Assembly (NCBI RefSeq): GCF_001423125.1
Contig: NZ_LMNW01000033.1
Coordinates: 215,525 to 279,524 of the forward strand
Length of the DNA stretch: 64,000 bases
Direction: 5' to 3'
Source of the DNA: Duganella sp. Leaf126
GTDB taxonomy: Bacteria; Pseudomonadota; Gammaproteobacteria; Burkholderiales; Burkholderiaceae_D
Shown here: one piece after another, positions 51,965 through 59,933 of the stretch
Position numbering within the stretch: the stretch's first letter is position 1
How the letters are laid out: each line of letters opens with the position of its first letter
Translations under genes and position numbers: made by a program
Notes under the pieces: model-generated
Databases searched by the model: none
Told to the model about the DNA's origin: nothing
Seen by the model: only the letters and a program-made list of their open reading frames with translations

Positions 51965-53527
51965 ATGAGTCATTTGCAACACAAGTTGGTGCAGCGTGGA
52001 TTGTGGATACTGGGTGCGACGGTGGGCGGCACTGCCCTCGCTTATCTGTGCCAGGGGCTGGCCGGCGACAGCGCGTCGCTGGCGTGGACGGCGGCGCCGG
52101 CTGCTTTGGCCGGTGCTGCCATCGCCTGGTATGCGGCGCGCCAGAACAGCGACGACGGCGGCGTGCGCCAGTTCGCCCACACGGTCGGCGAAGAAATCGA
52201 CGCCATCATGATCGGCGCAGCCGAAACCTCGTACTTCGTCGATTCGGTCAAGAAGAAGATCGAACTCGACGTCGGCACCGCCGGCGGCATCGCCCACAGC
52301 TCGGCGCAAAACGCTGCCACCACCGAGCGCATCGCTGCCAACGCCGAGCGCGCCGCAAAGATCGCCACCCAGGTGCGTGGCGAAACCGTCACCGGCCGCG
52401 CCGAGGCCGACACCGGCCTGCAGCGGATCCGCACCGCGCGCCACGACGCCCAGGCGGCCGCGGCCCTGATGACGGGCCTGCAAACCAATTCGCGCAAGAT
52501 CTACGGTTTTACGGAAGCAATCAGCGACATTTCCGCCCGCACCAACCTGCTGGCGCTCAATGCCGCCATCGAGGCCGCCCGCGCCGGCGAACAGGGGCGC
52601 GGCTTTGCCGTGGTGGCCAGCGAGGTGCGCCAGCTGGCGCTGCGTACCAAGGAAGCGACGGATGAAATCAGCACCATGGTGCGCGAGATCAACCAGCAGG
52701 CCGAGCGCGCCGCCACCGGCATGCACGCGCTGACCACGCGCGTGAGCGAGGCGGCCGGCAATGTCGAAACCGTGCATGGCCTGCTCGGCAATATCGAGCG
52801 CTCCTCGAGCGTGTCGGAAACGGAAATCGGCGAAATTGCGCGCGCCTCGCGCGACCACGTGGCCACGACCGACGAGATCGCCGCTGCGATTGCCAGCATC
52901 CGCGACAGCCTGCTCTCGACCGAAAAGGAATTGCCGCGCGCTGCCAGCTCGGCCATGGCGCTGGCCGAGCGCGCCGAGCTGATCACGGGCGCGCTCGGCG
53001 AATCGGCCATCGAGACGTCGCACGACGCGATCCGCACCGCTGCCCAGGACGCCGCCCGCGCCGTGAGCAAGCTGTTCGAGGCAGCGATCCGCTCGGGCCA
53101 GATCACGCGCGAGGCGCTGTTCGACCGCACCTACACGGCCATCCCGCACACCGACCCGCCCAAGCACAAGACCCGCTTCGACGATTTTACCGACCGCGTG
53201 CTCCCTCCCCTGCAGGAAGGCTTGCTGGCAGCAATGCCGCAGCTGGCCTATGCGGGGGCGGTGGACAACAATGGTTATTTCCCGACCCACAACAAGAAAT
53301 TCTCGCAGCCGCTGACCGGCAATTACGACGTCGACATCGTCAACAACCGCACCAAGCGCATCTTCAGCGACCGCACCGGCAAGCGTTGCGGATCCAATAC
53401 CCGGCCGTTCCTGCTACAGACCTATAAGCGCGATACGGGGGAAGTGATGCATGACCTGTCGGCGCCGATTTATGTCGATGGCAAGCATTGGGGCGGGTTC
53501 CGGATCGGCTACCGCTCGAGCGTGTAG
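51965..53527 (+). CDS. Methyl-accepting chemotaxis protein with C-terminal sensor domain
   Basis: A 520-residue chemoreceptor. Two N-terminal helices (about 12-30 and 40-57) anchor it with almost no periplasmic loop. The signalling coiled coil runs 70-385 with the hairpin tip DISARTNLLALNAAIEAARAGEQGRGFAVVASEVRQLA (about 188-225). The last ~130 residues are a separate domain (FTDRVLPPLQEGLLAAMPQL...GAVDNNGYFPTHNKKFSQPL...PIYVDGKHWGGFRIGY), resembling a Cache/PAS-like sensor placed after the signalling part. The input is therefore probably cytoplasmic. Ligand unknown. Confidence 0.9.
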   Translation: MSHLQHKLVQRGLWILGATVGGTALAYLCQGLAGDSASLAWTAAPAALAGAAIAWYAARQNSDDGGVRQFAHTVGEEIDAIMIGAAETSYFVDSVKKKIELDVGTAGGIAHSSAQNAATTERIAANAERAAKIATQVRGETVTGRAEADTGLQRIRTARHDAQAAAALMTGLQTNSRKIYGFTEAISDISARTNLLALNAAIEAARAGEQGRGFAVVASEVRQLALRTKEATDEISTMVREINQQAERAATGMHALTTRVSEAAGNVETVHGLLGNIERSSSVSETEIGEIARASRDHVATTDEIAAAIASIRDSLLSTEKELPRAASSAMALAERAELITGALGESAIETSHDAIRTAAQDAARAVSKLFEAAIRSGQITREALFDRTYTAIPHTDPPKHKTRFDDFTDRVLPPLQEGLLAAMPQLAYAGAVDNNGYFPTHNKKFSQPLTGNYDVDIVNNRTKRIFSDRTGKRCGSNTRPFLLQTYKRDTGEVMHDLSAPIYVDGKHWGGFRIGYRSSV

Positions 53528-53539
53528 CCGGCAGGGATT

Positions 53540-53616
53540 GCATGCCGGCCTGCGCGGGCATGACGGCGCCAAGGTCCGTGGCATGAAAATCGTCATGCCC
53601 GCGCAGGCGGGCATCC
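53540..53616. repeat. REP-like inverted repeat pair
   Basis: CGTCATGCCCGCGCAGGCGG (53591-53610) and its inverted, slightly diverged copy (53540-53565) face each other in the convergent gap between the chemoreceptor and LysR genes. Sequences of this form (ATGCCCGCGCAGGCGGGCAT) are widespread short palindromic repeats in betaproteobacterial genomes and may fold into a stem that ends both transcripts. Confidence 0.75.
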
Positions 53617-53626
53617 AGTGTCGTGC

Positions 53627-54589
53627 TTACGCCGCATCCTTCTTGGCGGCAGTCGCCGCCCGCGCTGCGCCCTGGTTCATCCCTTCCAGGTGCAGGCGCA
53701 GCCACTTGTGGGCCGGGCTGCGGGCGTCGCGTTCGTGCCACAGCATGTCGAGGTGGACGGCCGGCAGCTGGAACGGCAATTCTTTCCAGATCAGCGCATC
53801 GGTCATGCCGGTGGAGGCGATCAGGTGGCGCGGCAGCACGGTGATCAGGTCGGAATTGGCCACCACCCGGCCGGCCGTGAAGAACTGGTTCACGGTCAGC
53901 AAAATCCGCCGTTCGCGCTGCAGCTGCGCCAGCGCCTCGTCGACCAGGCCGTGGGCGCGGCCCGAGAAGCTGACCAGCAAGTGGTTGGCCTTGCAATAGT
54001 TATCGAGATTGAGTTCGCCCTTGGCCAGCGGATGTTCGCGCCGCATCACGCACACATATTGTCCCGAGTACAGGCGCTCGTGGCGGATCGGCGAGCCGGT
54101 TTCATACGACAGCTGCGCTGCCACGCCGGGAAAAAAGCCCACTGCCAGGTCGATATCGCCGCGCAACAGCATCGGCCGCGGTTCGCGCGTGGTCAGCGGC
54201 ATCATGCGCACGTTGACGCCCGGCGCTTCGCGTTCGATCGAGCGCATCAGGGAAGGCAGCCACATCGCGGCAGTGGCGTCGGCCATGGCCAGGCGGAAGG
54301 TGGCGTGGGCGGCCGAGACATCGAAGGTTTCCGGCGCCACGGCCGCTTCCAGGCTGGCCAGCGCGCTGCGCACGGACGGCCACAGCGCTTCGGCGCGCGG
54401 CGTGGGTTTGACGCCGTAGGCGGTGCGGATCAGCAACTCGTCGCCGAGGCTCTCGCGCAAGCGCTTGATGGCGTTCGAGACGGCCGGCTGGGTCATGGCC
54501 AGGTGGCCGGCGGCGCGTGTCAGATTTTGTTCTGTCATCACGGCGTCGAAGACGCGTAACAAGTTCAAGTCCAGCGTCAGAAAGCTCAT
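53627..54589 (-). CDS. LysR family transcriptional regulator
   Basis: A 320-residue regulator with the winged helix LDLNLLRVFDAVMTEQNLTRAAGHLAMTQPAVSNAIKRLRESLGDELLIR and an effector domain containing LLRGDIDLAVGFFPGVAAQL and the C-terminal SPAHKWLRLHLEGM. It resembles NodD/SyrM-type subgroup LysR regulators (DLNLLRVF start). Target and ligand unknown. ATG at 54589 (MSFLTLDL); the upstream frame to 54640 is not family-like. Confidence 0.9.
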   Translation of the reverse strand: MSFLTLDLNLLRVFDAVMTEQNLTRAAGHLAMTQPAVSNAIKRLRESLGDELLIRTAYGVKPTPRAEALWPSVRSALASLEAAVAPETFDVSAAHATFRLAMADATAAMWLPSLMRSIEREAPGVNVRMMPLTTREPRPMLLRGDIDLAVGFFPGVAAQLSYETGSPIRHERLYSGQYVCVMRREHPLAKGELNLDNYCKANHLLVSFSGRAHGLVDEALAQLQRERRILLTVNQFFTAGRVVANSDLITVLPRHLIASTGMTDALIWKELPFQLPAVHLDMLWHERDARSPAHKWLRLHLEGMNQGAARAATAAKKDAA

Positions 54590-54732
54590 GGTGGCTCGGG
54601 GTCGGGAAATGGAGGATGGGATGCAGCCATCATACGCCAATTATGCCGCTCCATTCACCAGACGCATAATTGTTATCGGAGAACTAAATTGGCCGCATAT
54701 GTTGCGCTGCACTATATTGAGGCTGATTCTAA

Positions 54733-54939
54733 ATGTCCGGCCCCGTCATGTCCACTCTGATCGACCTCGTTGATGCCTGTTCCCCGCTTGCCGCGCTGAT
54801 GCTGGCGCTGGGGATCGCTGCGGCGGCAGCGCTGGCGCTGCTGTTCAAGCCGCTGCTGGTGGGCAGTGCACGCGCCATCGCACTGGCCGTGAAACTGGCC
54901 GTCAAACCCGGGCGTCCCGAGGGCGGCCTGGAATATTAA
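54733..54939 (+). CDS. Small hypothetical membrane protein
   Basis: A 68-residue frame with one strongly hydrophobic segment (LAALMLALGIAAAAALALLFKPLLV) followed by a basic, Gly-rich end. It overlaps the convergent ferredoxin gene by four bases. No ribosome site stands out and no family is recognised; an ATG at 54748 is an alternative start. The codon pattern fits the genome, so it is probably real. Confidence 0.5.
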   Translation: MSGPVMSTLIDLVDACSPLAALMLALGIAAAAALALLFKPLLVGSARAIALAVKLAVKPGRPEGGLEY

Positions 54940-55190
54940 GGCTTGCTGGCCTGCAGACGTTCGAATTTCTCCATCAGCTGCTGTTCCGTCTCGCGCCACG
55001 CGGGGTTGAACGGAATGCAGCTGACCGGGCACACCTGCTGGCACTGCGGTTCGCTGAAGTGACCGACGCACTCGGTGCACTTGTCGGGATTGATTTCGTA
55101 AATTTCCGGACCCATGTAGATAGCGTCGTTCGGGCACTCGGGCTCGCATACGTCGCAATTGATGCAGTCGTCGGTAATCATTAGGGCCAT
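54936..55190 (-). CDS. YfhL family 4Fe-4S dicluster ferredoxin
   Basis: An 84-residue protein with the first cluster motif CINCDVCEPECPNDAI, and a second CTECVGHFSEPQCQQVCPVSCI, in which the extra loop between the second and third cysteines is typical of YfhL/Alvin-type ferredoxins. It carries electrons in the cytosol; the partner is unknown. It lies 21 bases after coaD on the same strand, a common coaD-fdx pair. Confidence 0.92.
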   Translation of the reverse strand: MALMITDDCINCDVCEPECPNDAIYMGPEIYEINPDKCTECVGHFSEPQCQQVCPVSCIPFNPAWRETEQQLMEKFERLQASKP

Positions 55191-55211
55191 GACAGAACTT
55201 TCTTGGTCGTC

Positions 55212-55703
55212 TCAATCGGCCTTGGTGGCGGCAATTTTCTTCTGCAACCAGCGATCGACCGAGGGGAACACAAACTTGGAGACATCGCCGCCGAGCACCG
55301 CGATCTCGCGCACGATGGTGCCGGAGATGAACTGGTACTGGTCGGACGGCGTCAGGAACAGGGTTTCGACATCGGGCAGCAGGTAGCGGTTCATGCCTGC
55401 CATCTGGAATTCGTATTCGAAGTCGGACACGGCGCGCAAGCCGCGCACGATCACGCGGGCGTCGTTGGCGCGCACAAAATCCTTGAGCAGGCCGGAAAAA
55501 CTCTCGACCTTGACGTTGGGATAATGCCCGAGCACTTCGTTGGCAATGGCCAGCCGCTCGTCGAGCGAAAAGAACGGTTTCTTGTTCTTGCTGTCGGCCA
55601 CGCCGACCACCAGGGTGTCGAACAGGCCCGAGGCGCGGCGCACCAGGTCTTCGTGACCCCGGGTCAGCGGATCGAACGTTCCCGGATAAACAGCTACTAC
55701 CAT
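55212..55703 (-). CDS. coaD: Phosphopantetheine adenylyltransferase
   Basis: A 163-residue nucleotidyltransferase making dephospho-CoA. Motifs are AVYPGTFDPLTRGHEDLVRRA (TxGH), VRGLRAVSDFEYEFQMAGMN and the ISGTIVREIAVLGGDVSKFV (ISSTxxR-like) loop. The ATG at 55703 has a strong AAGGAG site; an ATG at 55718 lies too far upstream. Confidence 0.96.
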   Translation of the reverse strand: MVVAVYPGTFDPLTRGHEDLVRRASGLFDTLVVGVADSKNKKPFFSLDERLAIANEVLGHYPNVKVESFSGLLKDFVRANDARVIVRGLRAVSDFEYEFQMAGMNRYLLPDVETLFLTPSDQYQFISGTIVREIAVLGGDVSKFVFPSVDRWLQKKIAATKAD

Positions 55704-55790
55704 TGTGTCTCCTTGCACTGCACCATTATCGAATGCGCATTATGCCCGAAAAGCGTGCAGGGTTCGACGGTCGCCAGTCACCGGGGGCCA

Positions 55791-56447
55791 TTACGCCACA
55801 GCCGGCCTGGCCTGGAGCAGGTGATAAAACACCATGCCCGCCTTGTCGGCGCGGATCACTTCCCAGCCGGCCATCCAGTCCGGCGCGTCGCCATCGGGCC
55901 AGGCCAGTGCCGCGCCCGATTCTGCGTAGACCAGGCCGCCGTCCTTGAGCAGGCGTGCGCACAGCGGCAGGCTGCGCTCGATGAATTGCTGCTGGTACGG
56001 CGGATCGAGGAAGATCAGGTCGTATCGCTGACCGCGGGCGGCGGCCGCTTGCGCCACCACCAGCGCGTCGCCGCGCAGCACCGTCACCTTGTCGGCCTGC
56101 AGTTTGGCCTTGATGTCTTCGAGCTGGCGCACGACTGGCGTGGCCATGTCCACCATGGTGACTGCTTGCGCACCGCGGCTGGCGGCCTCGAAGCCGAGCG
56201 CGCCGCTGCCGGCGTACAGGTCGAGCACGCAGGCGTCGGCCCAGTTGCCGTCGCGCTGGTGGTTGATCCAGTTGAACACCGTTTCGCGCACGCGGTCGGG
56301 CGTGGGACGCAGGCCTTGCGCGGTCAGTACCGGCAGCGGCGTGCGCTTCCACTGGCCGCCGATGATGCGCACCTGGTTGCTGTGCTGGGGACCGTGGACC
56401 GGGACCTTGGCCGGCTTGGACGGCGATTTGACGGGCTTTTTGGGCAT
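55791..56447 (-). CDS. rsmD: 16S rRNA (guanine966-N2)-methyltransferase
   Basis: A 218-residue SAM methyltransferase. RIIGGQWKRTPLPVL is the conserved start, motif I is VLDLYAGSGALGFEAASRGA, and the catalytic DPPY is in DLIFLDPPYQQQF. N-terminal residues 1-25 are a basic Pro/Lys-rich tail. The rsmD-coaD-ferredoxin order is usual in the group. Confidence 0.95.
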   Translation of the reverse strand: MPKKPVKSPSKPAKVPVHGPQHSNQVRIIGGQWKRTPLPVLTAQGLRPTPDRVRETVFNWINHQRDGNWADACVLDLYAGSGALGFEAASRGAQAVTMVDMATPVVRQLEDIKAKLQADKVTVLRGDALVVAQAAAARGQRYDLIFLDPPYQQQFIERSLPLCARLLKDGGLVYAESGAALAWPDGDAPDWMAGWEVIRADKAGMVFYHLLQARPAVA

Positions 56448-56524
56448 GTGGCGCTGTTCTAAGTCACTGATTTACAAGGCCGCAGTATACCACGCGGGGT
56501 GGCGGGACCGGCCCGCCGGGCCGC

Positions 56525-57430
56525 TCAGCGGGCGTCCTTGGCCAGGCTCTGGAAGTCGCCGATCCAGCCCTGCATGCGCTGCTGGGCATGGGCTTTCTGC
56601 TGCGGCGTGGCGATGCGGATCGCAGTGAGGATCAGCTCGGCCGTGCCCTGTTCCGAGGCATCGAAGAAGGCCTTGTGCTCGGACTGGTCCAGGCGGTTGA
56701 AGCTGTCCTTGATCAGGTTGTCGATCAGGGCCATCGTGGCTTCCTTGCTCAGCTTGTCTTTTTGCACCTTGCGCACCAGCGCCAGGATGGCGTTCTGGCG
56801 GCGCTGGCGTTCGGCCAGCCACAGCGCGTTGTCGAGCGGCCGGGCATCTGATGCCTTGCGCAACTGCACTTCCTGCTCGGTGCTGAAGCGGCCGAACCAC
56901 AGTTCGAACTGCTCCATCGATTTCTTGTAGCGGAATTTCTGCTGATCCTCGCGGCTGCCTTTCATGTTCTTCTTGCGGAAATCGTCGAGATTGGACGCAA
57001 ATTTCTTTTCCAGCGTGTCGATCTGTTCCGGTTGCAGCGAGCGCGCCAGGTCGGCCAGCTCGGGCTTGGCTTGCAGCAGCAGGCGCTCGGTGCGCTGCTT
57101 GATGTCGTCGAAGTCGCCGAGCAGATCGGCCACGGTGGGCGTGCCGGCCAGCTGGCGCTGGGCCGTCTGCAGGATCTGGATGTAATCGTCGAGCTGGGTT
57201 TTGCGGTGCCACTGGAACAGCTTGTCGATATCCTTCTTGACCCAGTCCTTCTGATCGGCGTTCAGATCGACGTAACCGTCGAGCCACCAGTACAGCAGGG
57301 TGTCGCCGTTGTTATAGGCCAGGCGCAGCGAGCTGCACGCAGCCACCAGGCCCATCAGCCCTATGAGGGCGATCATGACAAGGCGGCGCAGCGTCCGGCT
57401 GGCGCTGGAGGGCATGTTAGACTTTTGCAT
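56525..57430 (-). CDS. DUF6279 family lipoprotein
   Basis: A 301-residue lipoprotein (lipobox GLVAACSS, Cys32), then an all-helical, charged body beginning LRLAYNNGDTLLYWWLDGYVDLNADQKDWV. This start is the hallmark of the DUF6279 family of envelope lipoproteins of unknown function. The ATG at 57430 has a GGAGAG site; it is divergent from glmU with a 26-bp spacer. Confidence 0.82.
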   Translation of the reverse strand: MQKSNMPSSASRTLRRLVMIALIGLMGLVAACSSLRLAYNNGDTLLYWWLDGYVDLNADQKDWVKKDIDKLFQWHRKTQLDDYIQILQTAQRQLAGTPTVADLLGDFDDIKQRTERLLLQAKPELADLARSLQPEQIDTLEKKFASNLDDFRKKNMKGSREDQQKFRYKKSMEQFELWFGRFSTEQEVQLRKASDARPLDNALWLAERQRRQNAILALVRKVQKDKLSKEATMALIDNLIKDSFNRLDQSEHKAFFDASEQGTAELILTAIRIATPQQKAHAQQRMQGWIGDFQSLAKDAR

Positions 57431-57456
57431 TAACTTACTCTCTCCAAGTGGTATTC

Positions 57457-58881
57457 ATGAACGATGCGAAGGTAGTCAATCCGAATATGGTCAATGCAAA
57501 CGTCGTCATCCTGGCCGCCGGCATGGGCAAACGCATGCAGTCGGATTTGCCGAAAGTGTTGCATCCGCTGGCGGGCAAGCCGCTGCTCGCGCATGTGCTC
57601 GACACGGCGCGCAGTGTCTGCAGCGGTCGCGGCCTGTCCAAAGTATGCGTGATTTATGGTCATGGCGGCGCAGCCGTGCAGGCGCTGCTGGCGCAGCAGC
57701 CGCAAGCGGTCGCCACCGCGCGCCAGGAACAGCAGCTCGGCACCGGTCACGCGGTCATGCAGGCGCTGCCCGAACTCGACGACAACGCCCCCACCCTGAT
57801 CCTGTACGGCGACGTGCCGCTGACCACGGCCGCCTCGCTGCAGGCGCTGCTGGCTGCCGCCGGCAACGACAAGCTCGGCATCCTGACCGTGGTGCAGGAC
57901 GATCCGACCGGTCTCGGACGCATCGTCCGCGCGGGCGGACCCCATGGCGCCATCACCCGCATCGTCGAGCAAAAGGATGCGACCGAGGCTGAACGCGCGA
58001 TCAAGGAAATCAACAGCGGCATCCTGGTCGTGCCGACCGTGCAACTGAAAAAATGGCTGGGACAGCTCGACAACCGCAACGCACAAGGCGAGTACTACCT
58101 GACCGACATCGTCGCCATGGCCGTGGCTGATGGCGTCGAGGTCGTCTCGGCCCAGCCGGCCGCCCAGTGGGAAGTGGCCGGCGTCAACAGCAAGGTGCAG
58201 CTGGCCGAACTCGAACGCATCCACCAGCGCAACATTGCCCAGCGCCTGCTGGAACAGGGGGTGACCGTGCTCGACCCGCAGCGCCTCGACGTGCGCGGCG
58301 AACTGACCTGCGGCCGCGATGTGACCATCGACGTCGGTTGCGTGTTCGAAGGCAAGGTGGAAATCGGTGACGGCGTGCACATCGGCGCCCACAACGTGAT
58401 CGTCAACAGCCGCATCCTGGCCGGTGCCAGGATCAAGCCGTTTTGCCACATCGAAGAGGCGGTGGTGGGTGAGGTGTCCGTCATCGGTCCGTACGCGCGC
58501 CTGCGCCCCGGCACCGTGCTGGCGGAAGACGTCCACGTCGGCAATTTCGTCGAAATCAAGAACGGCCAGGTGGCCGCGCACAGCAAGGCCAATCACCTGG
58601 CGTACATCGGCGACGCCACCATCGGCGCGCGCGTCAACATCGGCGCCGGCGTGATTACCTGCAATTACGACGGCGCCAACAAGTTCCGTACCGTGATCGA
58701 AGACGACGCCTTCGTCGGCAGCGACAGCCAGCTGGTGGCGCCGGTCACCGTGGGCCAAGGCGCCACCATCGGCGCCGGCACCACACTGACCAAGGATGCC
58801 CCGGCCGGCAAGCTGACCGTCTCGCGCCCCCGTCAGGTGACGATCGAGAACTGGACCCGCCCGGTCAAGCTCAAGAAGTAA
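57457..58881 (+). CDS. glmU: Bifunctional GlmU (GlcN-1-P acetyltransferase / GlcNAc-1-P uridyltransferase)
   Basis: A 474-residue enzyme making UDP-GlcNAc. The pyrophosphorylase half starts VVILAAGMGKRMQSDLPKVLHPLAGKP, with LYGDVPLT and GEYYLTDIV; the left-handed beta-helix acetyltransferase half includes GDGVHIGAHNVIVNSRI, HIEEAVVGE, GARVNIGAGVITCNYDGANKF. Start is ambiguous: the ATG at 57457 (used here) or at 57487 (MVNANVVI), the latter giving the usual short N terminus. It acts with GlmS, encoded 1 kb downstream. Confidence 0.96.
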   Translation: MNDAKVVNPNMVNANVVILAAGMGKRMQSDLPKVLHPLAGKPLLAHVLDTARSVCSGRGLSKVCVIYGHGGAAVQALLAQQPQAVATARQEQQLGTGHAVMQALPELDDNAPTLILYGDVPLTTAASLQALLAAAGNDKLGILTVVQDDPTGLGRIVRAGGPHGAITRIVEQKDATEAERAIKEINSGILVVPTVQLKKWLGQLDNRNAQGEYYLTDIVAMAVADGVEVVSAQPAAQWEVAGVNSKVQLAELERIHQRNIAQRLLEQGVTVLDPQRLDVRGELTCGRDVTIDVGCVFEGKVEIGDGVHIGAHNVIVNSRILAGARIKPFCHIEEAVVGEVSVIGPYARLRPGTVLAEDVHVGNFVEIKNGQVAAHSKANHLAYIGDATIGARVNIGAGVITCNYDGANKFRTVIEDDAFVGSDSQLVAPVTVGQGATIGAGTTLTKDAPAGKLTVSRPRQVTIENWTRPVKLKK

Positions 58882-59341
58882 TCTCCTGCGCGCCTGGGCC
58901 CAGGCGCGCTTGTTCATGTGGATAAAGCTGTGTACAGCCAGTGTGCAAGCGGTGTGCAATGGGGGGATAAGTGCCGCCCCGTCACCGGTTGCCCTCCTCG
59001 TCAGCTGGTCGGCGCTCTTCTATTCCGCCAAGCATGTAACTTCCGGTATGTGTGTATAACCCTGTGGGCAAACACCCGGATAACCATGGCATAAGCCAGG
59101 GATAACTCTGAATCAGCGCTGTCTCGCGCTATTCGCCAGCTAAACGCTTGTGGGTAACACTGTGGACAAGCGCGGTACAGGTGGTGAGTAAGTCCGGTCG
59201 CTGTGCTAACTGTCGGTTGGCAGCGGATCCACGGTGCTTGCTGTGTATATCTCTGTGGGCAAGTACCTGAACAAGCGCGTGACAACGGCGGGATAAGCCG
59301 GTGGACAACCGCTGGACAGGCTGTGAAAATCGTGTGGAAGA
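58882..59341. other. Intergenic region with many degenerate DnaA-like boxes
   Basis: A 460-bp gap between glmU and the Lrp-type gene with no supported gene. Beyond the terminator, it carries an exact TGTGGATAA (58917-58925) and one-mismatch forms TGTGGGTAA (59149-59157) and TGTGGACAA (59161-59169), plus looser ones such as GTGTATAAC, CTGTGGGCAA (twice) and GTGGACAAC. Nearly all share one orientation. Confidence 0.6.
58888..58914 (+). terminator. Probable terminator of glmU
   Basis: A perfect 22-base GC palindrome (58888-58909) starts 7 bases after the glmU stop and is followed by TTGTT. The U-tract is short. Confidence 0.5.
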
Positions 59342-59794
59342 CTACACCGCCACCCGGGTGTCGAACTTGCTGCGGAAGGTAGAAAAATAGGCTTTGACGT
59401 TGCGGACATTGGCGTGTGCGGCAAACAGGCGGTGCGCCAGTGCGTGATAGGCCGGCATGTCGGCGACCTGCACGATCAGCACGAAGTCCGGACCGGGCGC
59501 GACCCGGTAGCATTGCAGCACGGCCACCTCGGAGGCCACCAGCGCTTCGAACGCGTCCATGCGTTCAGCCGCCTGCACGTCGAGCGAAATTTCCACGATC
59601 ACGGTCAGGCTGGGGCCGATTTTTTCCGGGTCCACCAGCGCCACCCGGCGTGCGATGACGCCGCTATCGGTCAGGTGTTTGACCCGCCGCAGGCAAGTCG
59701 GCGGCGACACGTGGACCGCCTGCGCCAGCTCGCTATTGGTCTGCGACGCATCAAGCTGCAGAGCGTTGAGAATGCGACGATCGATCTCATCCAT
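59342..59794 (-). CDS. Lrp/AsnC family regulator
   Basis: A 150-residue regulator: HTH MDEIDRRILNALQLDASQTNSELAQAVHVSPPTCLRRVKHL and a RAM domain (SLTVIVEISLDVQ, VLQCYRVAPGPDFVLIVQVADM). Divergent from glmS across a 139-bp spacer holding two perfect operator-like palindromes. Ligand unknown. It may regulate itself and glmS. Confidence 0.9.
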   Translation of the reverse strand: MDEIDRRILNALQLDASQTNSELAQAVHVSPPTCLRRVKHLTDSGVIARRVALVDPEKIGPSLTVIVEISLDVQAAERMDAFEALVASEVAVLQCYRVAPGPDFVLIVQVADMPAYHALAHRLFAAHANVRNVKAYFSTFRSKFDTRVAV

Positions 59795-59810
59795 AAAATT
59801 CCGGTCTTAA

Positions 59811-59886
59811 ATGAAATAATATTTCATACTATCACAGGTATGAAATAATATTTCATTGATTAGGATAATAAGAAAGCATATTTCAT
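59811..59886. promoter_or_regulatory. Operator-like palindromes between the Lrp-type gene and glmS
   Basis: ATGAAATAATATTTCAT occurs exactly twice (59811-59827 and 59840-59856), with 29-bp spacing, and a half copy ATATTTCAT is at 59878-59886. The 7-bp arms are perfect. The first lies 17 bases before the Lrp-type ATG. The spacing of about three helical turns suits a multimeric Lrp protein; binding is inferred. Confidence 0.65.
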
Positions 59887-59933
59887 CGGTTCTCTTCTAG
59901 GATGAGTCCTTCACCTAATTGCAGAGGTTTCCC

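Noticed and set aside
59795..59933. glmS ribozyme/riboswitch
   Set aside because: The leader is short and holds operator palindromes; no ribozyme-like core is visible, and the element belongs to Gram-positives.
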